Positions 8,073 to 14,836 of a stretch of DNA of 64,000 bases are shown here, piece after piece. Source of the stretch: Actinoplanes missouriensis 431 (GTDB taxonomy: Bacteria > Actinomycetota > Actinomycetes > Mycobacteriales > Micromonosporaceae); contig NC_017093.1 in NCBI RefSeq assembly GCF_000284295.1, positions 4,216,001-4,280,000 on the forward strand. The letters run 5' to 3'. The notes beneath the pieces were generated by a model. It was not told the origin of the DNA and did no database searches. It saw nothing but the letters and a program-made list of their open reading frames with translations. Each line of letters begins with the position of its first letter. The first letter of the stretch is position 1. The position numbers and the translations under genes were made by a program.

Positions 8073-9788
8073 ATGGAGCAGACACGGTTGACCCGCCCGC
8101 CGATGTCGAGACGAGCCGTCGCCCGCCTCGTCCAGGCGGCCGGCGTCCTCGACATTCTCACCGCCGTCGTGCCGCACCGGCCGCGCATGACGGCGACCCT
8201 GGACGTCATCCCGGTCGCCGGCGTGCTGTCGGCCCGGGCCGCCACGGTCGTCGCCGGCCTCCTGCTGGTCTACCTCGGCGCCGGGCTGCGCCGCGGCAAG
8301 CAGCGGGCCTGGCAGGTCGCGGCGGGTCTCGCGGCCGCCTCGATCGCGCTGCATCTGCTGCGCGACTTCAGCCTGGTGGCGGCCGGACTCGCCACCGCTC
8401 TGCTGATCGTGCTGCTGGCGACGCGGGACCGGTTCACCGCGCTGCCGGAGCCGCGCAGCCGGTGGCGGGCGCTGACCGCGCTGATCGGATTCGGCTCGGC
8501 CGGGTTCGTGCTCGGGTTCATCGAGATCGCGATCCGGGCGAACCGGCTGGTCGGCAGCCCGGGGGTCGCCGCCTGGGCGAAGGAGTCGGCGCTCGGCCTG
8601 ATCGGATTCGACGGGCCGGTGCACTTCCAGCATCGGTTCGGCGCGGACGTCGTCGCGTACACCACCGGGGCGTGCGGCCTGCTCGCCGCCGGCACCGCGC
8701 TGGTCCTGCTGCTGCGGCCCGGCTCGCGCCGGGCACAACGCCCCGCCGAGAGCGAGGAGCGTCTGCGCGAGCTCCTTTCCCGGTACGGAGGGAGCGACTC
8801 TCTGAGCTACTTCGCGCTCCGCTCCGACAAGTCCCTGATCTGGTCGGGCAACCGGGCGGCCGTGATCGCCTACCGGGTGGTGAACGGGGTGAGCCTGGCG
8901 GCCGGTGACCCGATCGGACCGGCGTCGGCCTGGCCGGAGGCGATCGGCGCGTGGCTCACCGACGCGGAGCGGCACGGCTGGACACCGGCGGTGCTCGGAT
9001 GCGGCAATGCGGCCGGTAAGGCGTACCGGAAAGCGGGTCTTGACGTCGTCGAACTGGGGGACGAGGCGATCGTGGAGACCGCCGCGTTCTCGCTGGACGG
9101 CCGGCCGATGCGCGGGGTGCGGCAGGCCGTCGGCCGGATGCGGCGGGCCGGCTACCACTGCCGGGTGGTGCGCCAGCGTGACCTGGGCGCGGATGAGCTG
9201 CGGGCGGCGATCGAAGCGGCCGACGCGTTCCGGGACGGGCCGGTCGAACGGGGTTTCTCGATGGCGTTGTCCCGGCTCGGCGACCCGAGCGACGCGGACT
9301 GCCTGCTGGTGCTCTGCTACGACGAGGGGGAGCGGCTGCGGGGGCTGCTCCAGTTCGTGCCGTGGGGCGCCGACGGGCTGTCGCTGGATCTGATGCGCGG
9401 CGACCGGACCGCGGAGAACGGGCTCACCGAGCTGATGGTCACCGCCGTCCTGGAGGCGGCGCCGAAGCTGGGTGTGCGCCGGGTGTCGCTGAACTTCGCG
9501 GTGCTCCGGTCGGTCTTCGCCCGGGCCGAGGAGCTGGGGGCCGGTCCGGTGCTGCGGCTGTGGCACCGGCTGCTGCGGGCCGCGTCGCGGCTGTGGCAGA
9601 TCGAGTCGCTCTACCGCTCGAACGCGAAGTATCTGCCCAGCTGGACGCCGCGGTACCTGTGCTTCCCGGCGGCGCGGGACCTGCCGCGGATCGCGCTCGC
9701 CGCGCTGCGGGCCGAGGCGTTCCTGCCCGAGGTCACGGTGCCCCGCCTGCGGGGACGGCAGAATGCGGACGCCGAGGTGGCGGCGTGA
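8073..9788 (+). CDS. Membrane protein with DUF2156/MprF-type aminoacyl-lipid transferase domain
   Basis: About 571 residues. The first ~220 contain several hydrophobic helices (VAGLLLVYLGAGL, LATALLIVLLATRD, ALIGFGSAGFVLGFIEI). From about residue 235 the soluble part (LSYFALRSDKSLIW, GDPIGPASAWPEAI, LLQFVPWGADGLSLDLMR, SLYRSNAKYLPSWTPRYLCF) matches the C-terminal catalytic domain of MprF/LysX-type phosphatidylglycerol aminoacyltransferases, which add an amino acid from a tRNA to membrane lipid. ATG 8073 follows GGTGGCGG; a GTG at 8046 is an alternative. Its stop overlaps the next start by four bases. It heads a four-gene coupled operon with two hydrolases, so lipid modification and its reversal is a plausible theme (inference). 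Confidence 0.8.
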   Translation: MEQTRLTRPPMSRRAVARLVQAAGVLDILTAVVPHRPRMTATLDVIPVAGVLSARAATVVAGLLLVYLGAGLRRGKQRAWQVAAGLAAASIALHLLRDFSLVAAGLATALLIVLLATRDRFTALPEPRSRWRALTALIGFGSAGFVLGFIEIAIRANRLVGSPGVAAWAKESALGLIGFDGPVHFQHRFGADVVAYTTGACGLLAAGTALVLLLRPGSRRAQRPAESEERLRELLSRYGGSDSLSYFALRSDKSLIWSGNRAAVIAYRVVNGVSLAAGDPIGPASAWPEAIGAWLTDAERHGWTPAVLGCGNAAGKAYRKAGLDVVELGDEAIVETAAFSLDGRPMRGVRQAVGRMRRAGYHCRVVRQRDLGADELRAAIEAADAFRDGPVERGFSMALSRLGDPSDADCLLVLCYDEGERLRGLLQFVPWGADGLSLDLMRGDRTAENGLTELMVTAVLEAAPKLGVRRVSLNFAVLRSVFARAEELGAGPVLRLWHRLLRAASRLWQIESLYRSNAKYLPSWTPRYLCFPAARDLPRIALAALRAEAFLPEVTVPRLRGRQNADAEVAA

Positions 9789-10459
9789 CTCTCACCGGGA
9801 CACCGCTGATCCTGCTGGCCGGGGGCGCCACGATCGCGGTCGCCGTGCTCGCGGTGCGGGGGTGGCGGCGTGGCGGGAGGCTGCGGCCGGTCACCCGTAC
9901 CCTCGGGATCCTGATCTTCGAAGTGCTGACGGTGACGACCGTGGGGCTGATGGTGAACCGGCACGAGCAGTTCTATCCGACCTGGCAGGCGCTGCGCGGG
10001 GACACCGGGACGCTCACCGTGACGTCCCCGGTCCGCGCCGGTGAGCTGGGGGACGACGTGCCGGCCGGGCCGTTCGCGTGGCGGCCGGCCGGGGTCGCCG
10101 CGTGGCAACTGGCCGGGCCGCCGGTGGTGACGCTGCCGGAGGACTACGCGGCACGGGCCGGCGTGGCGTTTCCGGTGGTCGTCGCCCTGGTCGCGCCGGG
10201 GGCGGATAGCCGGCGTACCCCCGGGGCGGTGACCGTGACCATCGCGCCCACCGCGCGCACCACGGTGTCCGCGCTGCTCAGCCTGCCCGCGGCGCTCGGC
10301 CGGGACGTGCGGGTCAGCGGCAGCGGCTGGGACGTGACGGGCGGCGGCGCGCTCGGGGTCGCGTTCGTGGGCGCGCTGCCGGCCGGGTTCGCGGAGCACG
10401 ACCGGCCGCTCGACGCGCTGCCGCCCGCGCTCGCCGCCCCGGTGACGCTGCCGTCATGA
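9785..10459 (+). CDS. Membrane-anchored protein of unknown function
   Basis: A 224-residue protein starting with GTG inside the previous stop (GTGA overlap). It has two hydrophobic helices at the N-terminus (ILLAGGATIAVAVLAVRGW and TLGILIFEVLTVTTVGLMV) and then a long outside domain rich in Val, Ala and Gly, with no motif I recognise. The segment TFPVVVALVAPG-like and TVTIAPTARTTV suggest beta structure. Related genes are often found between a DUF2156 gene and an esterase gene in actinomycetes, as here, so it probably works with them at the membrane. Function unknown. Confidence 0.72.
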   Translation: MTLTGTPLILLAGGATIAVAVLAVRGWRRGGRLRPVTRTLGILIFEVLTVTTVGLMVNRHEQFYPTWQALRGDTGTLTVTSPVRAGELGDDVPAGPFAWRPAGVAAWQLAGPPVVTLPEDYAARAGVAFPVVVALVAPGADSRRTPGAVTVTIAPTARTTVSALLSLPAALGRDVRVSGSGWDVTGGGALGVAFVGALPAGFAEHDRPLDALPPALAAPVTLPS

Positions 10460-11403
10460 TCACGAACCTGCTGACCCTGAGCGTGGTGCTCCTGACGGCG
10501 GTGCTGCTCGCCGTCTCCTGGAACCGTTTCCGGATCATCGGGCGGTCGCTGCTCGTCCTGGCCGCCGTCGTCAGCGTGGCGGCCGCCACGTTCGTGCAGG
10601 TCAACCGGGTGACACAGCTGGTGGCGGCGCCGCCGGAACCGTCGTCGCCGCGTTCCGGCAGCCAGCTGCTGACCGTCACCGTTCCCGGTCGGCTGACCCT
10701 TCCCATGTACGTCTATCTGCCGGCCGCCTACCGTACCGGCGAGGGTCGTTTCCCGGTGATCGAGGCGCTGCACGGATTCGTCGGGACACCGCAGTTCTGG
10801 ATCCGGTCGCTGCACGTGCAGTCGACGCTGGATCGCGAGATCGCGGCCGGCCGGATGGCGCCGACCGTGGTGCTGTTCCCGACGCAGACACCGCAGCGGC
10901 TGCTCGACACGGAATGCACCGATCTGCGCGGCGGCCCGCAGGCGGAGACCTATCTGACCGTCGACGTGCCGGCGTTCGCCCGCGCGCATTTCCGGGTCCG
11001 CGGCGACCGGGAGTCCTGGGGGCTCACCGGCTATTCGGCGGGCGGTTTCTGCGCGACGAATCTGCTGCTGCGGCACCCGGACCGGTACGCGGCGGCGGCC
11101 GGCATGTCCGGATACGCGTCGCCCGGAATCGCGGTCGGCGACGGTTCGGAGAAGACCACCAACAATCCCGGCTGGCGGCTGCGACACCTGCCGCAGCCCT
11201 CGGTGGCACTGTGGCTGGGCTGGGCCGACGACGACGCCGCGCCGGCCCGGGACTCCCGGCTGCTGGCGTCGGAATGCCACAGCCCGCTGGCGGTGACCAC
11301 CGCGGAGGTCGCCTTCGGCGGGCACAGCGGCGCGGTGTGGCGGCAGATGGAACCGCCCGCCTTCGACTGGCTCTCCGCGCATCTGGCCCGGCCGTCGTCG
11401 TGA
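10456..11403 (+). CDS. Membrane-anchored alpha/beta-hydrolase esterase (antigen 85/esterase D-like fold)
   Basis: A 315-residue protein overlapping the previous stop (ATGA). Two hydrophobic helices (LTLSVVLLTAVLLAVSW and SLLVLAAVVSVAAATFV) anchor it, and the rest is an alpha/beta-hydrolase: PVIEALHGFVGTPQFW (oxyanion loop), nucleophile GYSAGG, DERR-like acid WADDDAAP and the final AFGGHSGAVW His. This is the putative esterase / mycolyltransferase-like family (esterase D, Fes). Being coupled to an MprF-like gene suggests it may act on lipid-bound esters, for example removing amino acids from lipids, as paired hydrolases do in some corynebacteria; that role is an inference. Confidence 0.8.
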   Translation: MITNLLTLSVVLLTAVLLAVSWNRFRIIGRSLLVLAAVVSVAAATFVQVNRVTQLVAAPPEPSSPRSGSQLLTVTVPGRLTLPMYVYLPAAYRTGEGRFPVIEALHGFVGTPQFWIRSLHVQSTLDREIAAGRMAPTVVLFPTQTPQRLLDTECTDLRGGPQAETYLTVDVPAFARAHFRVRGDRESWGLTGYSAGGFCATNLLLRHPDRYAAAAGMSGYASPGIAVGDGSEKTTNNPGWRLRHLPQPSVALWLGWADDDAAPARDSRLLASECHSPLAVTTAEVAFGGHSGAVWRQMEPPAFDWLSAHLARPSS

Positions 11404-12074
11404 GATTCCCCTTGGCCCCGGCGGCTCTTCTCATGCTGTTGCTGGCGGGATGCGGTGCGGCGGACGCGCCGCGCACGGTGGTGACCCTGGGCGATTCGGT
11501 CCCGGCCGGAACGGCGTGCTCGTGCTCGGCGTTCCCGGCGCTCTACGCGCGGGCGCAGCACGCGACCGACGTGAACCTGGCCGTTCCCGGAATGACGGCC
11601 GCCGACCTGCTGTCCGCTCTCCCCGCCGCACGGCACGCCCTGTCCACGGCCTCCGAAGTGGTCATCATGGCCGGCGCGAACGACATCGCCGGCGTCGTCG
11701 GCCGGCCCGCCGCCTACGCCTCGGTGGTCTCCGCGGTGCAGGACGACCTGGTCGCCACGGTGACCGCCATCGAGAAGATCCATCGGGTACGGGTGGTGGT
11801 GCTCGGCTACTGGAACGTGGTCGAGGACGGTCAGGTCGGCACCGCCGCCTACGGCCCGGACGGGATGCGCGACGCGGCCCGTGCCACGGCGGCGCTGAAC
11901 ACGGCGCTGCGGGACGCGGCCGGGCGGACCGGGGCGGTCTTCGTGCCCACGGAGGCGGCGTTCCACGGCACGTCCGGCGACCGAGACCCGACCGGGCTGC
12001 TGGCAGCCGACGGCGACCACCCGAACGCGGCCGGGCAGGCGGTGATCGCGGCCCTGCTGCCGCCGCTGCCGTGA
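11400..12074 (+). CDS. SGNH/GDSL-hydrolase lipoprotein
   Basis: A 224-residue protein that starts with GTG overlapping the previous stop. The N-terminus ends in the lipobox LLLAGC, so it is likely a lipid-anchored surface protein. The SGNH blocks are visible: block I VVTLGDSVPAGTAC (Ser nucleophile), block III IMAGANDI (Asn) and block V ADGDHPNAAGQ (Asp, His). Such enzymes are esterases or lipases, often acting on cell-wall or lipid acyl groups. It ends the coupled four-gene set started by the MprF-like gene. Confidence 0.87.
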   Translation: MRFPLAPAALLMLLLAGCGAADAPRTVVTLGDSVPAGTACSCSAFPALYARAQHATDVNLAVPGMTAADLLSALPAARHALSTASEVVIMAGANDIAGVVGRPAAYASVVSAVQDDLVATVTAIEKIHRVRVVVLGYWNVVEDGQVGTAAYGPDGMRDAARATAALNTALRDAAGRTGAVFVPTEAAFHGTSGDRDPTGLLAADGDHPNAAGQAVIAALLPPLP

Positions 12075-12107
12075 CTGATCGCGTCCGGTCGCGGGTACAG
12101 CGCCGGC

Positions 12108-12370
12108 ATGACCCACAGGATTCGCGTGATGACGTGGAACATCTGGTGGCGATTCGGGCCGCACTGGCAGGACCGGTGGCCGGTGGGGGAGCGGACGACG
12201 CGGTCACGTTGCCGTCGACGCATCCCTCGGCGCCGCTGAGGGCCGGGCCACAGCTGATCGACCAGCGGATCGACCAGCGGATCGATCACGTGCTCTCCGG
12301 GCGGGGCGGGAGGATCAGCGGGTGATGGTCGAGGGGGTGCGGCTCGCGGGTGATCCGGTCGGTGGAAGCG
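12108..12370 (+). pseudogene. Remnant of an endonuclease/exonuclease/phosphatase-family gene with a large internal deletion
   Basis: The ATG at 12108 opens MTHRIRVMTWNIWWRFGPHW, the standard start of actinomycete endonuclease/exonuclease/phosphatase (EEP) proteins. The frame stops at 12239 after only 43 codons. Pieces of the C-terminal end of the same family follow in other frames: RAGPQLIDQRIDHVL-like (with a duplicated IDQR) at about 12240-12300 and VEGVRLAGDPVGG at about 12325-12365. The central ~200 residues, with the catalytic Glu, Asp and His, are gone. This looks like a gene that lost its middle and then took frameshifts. The next feature is a mobile-element-like repeat. Confidence 0.6.
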
Positions 12371-12436
12371 GGCCGGTCGGGACCGGTTCGGGCGACTGGC
12401 GCCGGAGCACTGGTGACCGGCTGGTCCGGCTGGCCC

Positions 12437-12892
12437 CAATGCCACTTGACTTACGTTGATCATTACGATGACGTGCTGCTTTGTTTGGCTGGGTGGAGCG
12501 CCGTGGATCGTCGCATCGACCAGCCGCGCCGCGGTCGTGGGGCCCGGCCGACACGCCGCAGCGCCAGCGGTGGCGGCGGCGTGGCGTGGTGGCGGCGTGG
12601 CCGTGGCGGCGTGGATGAGGTCACACGCAACGCCGATGCTGCATCGACAGGGTCACACGCAACGCCGGCGCCGCGAGGACGAGGTCACACGCAACGCCTG
12701 CGTGGCGATCCATCAACGCCAGGGCAGGGATGACGGCACACGAACCGCTTCGGTGCGGCCTCATCGCGGCCGGCGCGAACGTCGGCGCGCCGCCGGCTGT
12801 GCGGCATCCTGCGAACGGGCTGAGCAAATCCCGCACCCCGCGACGAACAGCCGCAGCTCACCCTGATGATCAACTTAAGCGAACTGGCATTG
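12437..12892. mobile_element. 456-bp MITE-like element with 27-bp terminal inverted repeats
   Basis: The left end (12437-12463) begins CAATGCCACTT and ends GTTGATCAT; the right end (12866-12892) is its reverse complement at 23 of 27 positions. The interior has no transposase frame; it holds a three-unit 32-bp repeat array. Size, inverted ends and lack of coding sequence fit a non-autonomous, MITE-like element or the ends of a decayed insertion sequence. I could not see a clear target-site duplication; both flanks are GGCTGG-rich repeats. It lies between the EEP remnant and another repeat field. Confidence 0.6.
12619..12745. repeat. 32-bp tandem repeat array built on GGTCACACGCAACGCC
   Basis: The 16-mer GGTCACACGCAACGCC occurs exactly at 12619, 12651 and 12683, a period of 32, with unrelated 16-base fillers. 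After the third copy comes CTGCGTGGCGATCC and a CAACGCCAGGGC stretch. The same motif in opposite orientation and the same follow-on sequence recur at 45.8-46.0 kb, so this is a dispersed repeat family. It lies inside the MITE-like element. Confidence 0.8.
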
Positions 12893-12902
12893 CGGCCGTC
12901 CC

Positions 12903-13005
12903 GGCTGGCCCGGCTGGTCATGAGTGTTGTCGCGCTGGTGGCCGGCTGGTTGTGAGTGTTGTCGCCTTGTGGCCGCTGGCGGTGAGTGTTGTCGGGGCGC
13001 TGGCG
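12903..13005. repeat. Repeat field of GGCTGG/TGAGTGTTGTCG units
   Basis: TGAGTGTTGTCG occurs at 12921, 12953 and 12983 (spacing 32 and 30), each preceded by a GGCTGG-type run. CACTGGTGACCGGCTGG also occurs both near 12407 and near 13011. Related GGCTGGT...AGTGTTGTCGCC units appear at 55.1-55.2 kb. No gene is evident between 12,893 and 13,194. Confidence 0.7.
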
Positions 13006-13194
13006 GGGAGCACTGGTGACCGGCTGGTCCGGCTGGTGGTCAGTGGTGTTGGAGCGCCGTCCGAGAGCACCGGTGACCAGCTCACCAGGACGAGCTGGTC
13101 ACCAGGGCTCTCGCGCGACCGTTCCGGCGACGCTGAGGACCAGCCGGCCTCGGGCGCTCCACGATCCACCCCCCCGGAACCGGGCACCCGGCCC

Positions 13195-14037
13195 TCAAGC
13201 CACCCCGCCGCCGCCCAGAAAGTCCTCGATCACCGCGCGGAACAGCTCAGGCTGCTCCACCCACGGACGATGCCCGGACTCGGCGAACACCTCCAGCCGG
13301 CTGTCCGGATACATCTGGTGAATCAGCCGCGCCGGCATCGTGCCGATCAACCCGTCCGACGCACCCGCCATCACCAGCACCGGGCACCGGACAGCAGCCA
13401 GCCGCCCCAACCGCCCCGGCAGCGTCTCCGCGGTCGCCGACCCCGCGTAGAACGCCGCCCGCAACCACGGCAGCGTCGTCGCATGGCCGGGAACATACTC
13501 GGCCCGGCGCCGCTCCGGCGTCCACCGATGCCAGGAGAACGGCACCAGCCGGGCCCGCCCGAGTGGCGACTGCTCGTCGGCCCCGGCCGCCTGCGGGTAC
13601 CACGGCTCGTCCCGGCGGGCGGCCCGCAGCGCCGCGACCTCGGCCGGATCCGCCTCCCGCCCGGCCCGGCCCACCGGGGTGACGAGGACAAGGCGGCGGA
13701 CACGGTACGGGTGGACCGCCGCGTACTCCTGCGCCGTCAAGCTTCCCGCCGAGTGGGCGAGCACGTCCAGTGTCTCCAGCCCGAGGTGCCGCCGCAGCTC
13801 CTCGACGTCACGGGCCTGCTCCACGAACGACACGGTCGCCGGGTCGGCCGGCACCTCGGAGCGACCGGCCGCCCGGGCGTCCACCCGGATCAGGCGCCGG
13901 CCGGCGGACAGCCCGCCGAGGTCCCGCAGGTAGCGCACGTCGGTGCCGGGGCCGCCGGGCAGCACGACGAGCGGCGGACCGTCGCCGACCTGGTCGTAGT
14001 GGAGGCGCAGTCCGTCGTAGGAGGTGAAGAAGGGCAC
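13195..14037 (-). CDS. Alpha/beta-hydrolase, proline iminopeptidase-like
   Basis: A 280-residue cytoplasmic alpha/beta-hydrolase. It has the oxyanion motif LPGGPGTD, the strand VDARAAGRSE, the nucleophile elbow AHSAGS, the acid region MAGASDGLIG and the terminal His in ESGHRPWVEQ. The GGPG motif and spacing are those of the prolyl iminopeptidase/S33 family, but many S33-like proteins act on other amides or esters. It starts with GTG at 14037; a GATACT -10 box lies 7 bases upstream, so the message is probably leaderless. Divergent from the methyltransferase gene, whose start is only 30 bases away. Confidence 0.82.
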   Translation of the reverse strand: MPFFTSYDGLRLHYDQVGDGPPLVVLPGGPGTDVRYLRDLGGLSAGRRLIRVDARAAGRSEVPADPATVSFVEQARDVEELRRHLGLETLDVLAHSAGSLTAQEYAAVHPYRVRRLVLVTPVGRAGREADPAEVAALRAARRDEPWYPQAAGADEQSPLGRARLVPFSWHRWTPERRRAEYVPGHATTLPWLRAAFYAGSATAETLPGRLGRLAAVRCPVLVMAGASDGLIGTMPARLIHQMYPDSRLEVFAESGHRPWVEQPELFRAVIEDFLGGGGVA

Positions 14038-14044
14038 GCGGAAG

Positions 14045-14058
14045 AGTATCGGGATAGT
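14045..14058. promoter_or_regulatory. Back-to-back -10 boxes of two leaderless genes
   Basis: AGTATC at 14045-14050 is GATACT on the minus strand, 7 bases before the hydrolase GTG. GATAGT at 14053-14058 lies 9 bases before the methyltransferase GTG at 14068. The geometry puts each transcription start on the start codon, and each promoter's -35 region inside the other gene. Confidence 0.5.
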
Positions 14059-14067
14059 CTCGCAGGC

Positions 14068-14739
14068 GTGTTCTCGCCGAACGGCCCGTCGCTGCGGGAG
14101 CTGTGCGTGCAGGCGCTCTCCTCGGTCGAGCGGGGCTACGACCTGCTGGCGCCCAAATTCGACCACACACCGTTCCGTACGCCGGATCGGATCCTCGAGG
14201 TGACCGCTCGCGGGCTGGCGAGCGAGGGACCGTTCCATCGAGGGCTGGACGTCTGCTGCGGGACCGGCGCGGGACTCACCGTCCTGGAGCGGCTGTGCCG
14301 GGAGCGGGTCGCCGGTGTGGACTTCAGCTCCGGCATGCTCGGGCAGGCCCGTCGCGCCTGTCCGGAGGCCGATCTCGTCCGGGCCGATGCGCGGGCGCTG
14401 CCGTTCCGTGCGGGCTTCGACCTGGCGGTCACGTTCGGGGCGCTCGGGCACTTCCTGCCACGGGAGCGGCCGGCCGTGTTCGCCGGGGTGTTCCGGGCGC
14501 TGCGGCCGGGCGGGCTGTTCGCGGTGCCGGTGGGGGAGCTGCCCCCGGTCACGTCGGCGGCGCACTGGGCGGCGCTCGGGTTCGACGTGGTGATGCGGGT
14601 GCGCAACGCGCTGATCCGGCCGCCGTTCGTGATGTATTACCTGGTCATGGATCCGGTCGCGGTCCGGCGTGACCTGGCGGCGGTGGGGTTCACGGTGGAG
14701 ACCCGGGCAGGCATCCAGCTGGCGCGTAAGCCCGGATAG
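14068..14739 (+). CDS. SAM-dependent class I methyltransferase
   Basis: A 223-residue methyltransferase with the SAM-binding loop GLDVCCGTGAGLTVL, the acidic strand-2 end VDFSSGML, motif II-like ADLVRADARALPF and ALRPGGLFAVPVGE after strand 5. The family methylates small molecules; the substrate is unknown. The GTG at 14068 is preferred because a GATAGT box ends 9 bases before it and no Shine-Dalgarno exists; the open frame upstream has no protein-like content. Its stop at 14739 abuts the DosR-like box of narG. Confidence 0.82.
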   Translation: MFSPNGPSLRELCVQALSSVERGYDLLAPKFDHTPFRTPDRILEVTARGLASEGPFHRGLDVCCGTGAGLTVLERLCRERVAGVDFSSGMLGQARRACPEADLVRADARALPFRAGFDLAVTFGALGHFLPRERPAVFAGVFRALRPGGLFAVPVGELPPVTSAAHWAALGFDVVMRVRNALIRPPFVMYYLVMDPVAVRRDLAAVGFTVETRAGIQLARKPG

Positions 14740-14754
14740 GACTTTGGTCCCGGA
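14735..14754 (+). promoter_or_regulatory. DosR/DevR-like box upstream of narGHJI
   Basis: GATAGGACTTTGGTCCCGGA has the perfect inverted arms GGAC-TTTG-GTCC and agrees with the mycobacterial DosR/DevR consensus (TTSGGGACTWWAGTCCCSAA) at about 14 of 20 positions. It lies 83 bases before the narG start. DosR-type regulators switch on nitrate respiration genes under hypoxia or nitric oxide in related actinobacteria, so this fits. The regulator itself is not in the window. Confidence 0.6.
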
Positions 14755-14836
14755 CGGGACGGGACCTGGTGCCGCTGTCCCCGGCTGATCAAGGGACGAG
14801 GGTGAGGGAGCCACCCCGAAGCAAGGAGCGACTCCC

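Noticed and set aside
12619..12698. A CRISPR-like array (16-base repeats with 16-base fillers)
   Set aside because: Only three units, repeats and fillers too short, no cas genes, and the same family at 45.9 kb has diverged repeats. It is a tandem repeat array.
12730..14067. A long N-terminal extension of the methyltransferase frame
   Set aside because: It would run through repeats and antisense to the hydrolase gene, and its composition is Pro/Arg-rich. The GTG at 14068 with its -10 box is a better start.
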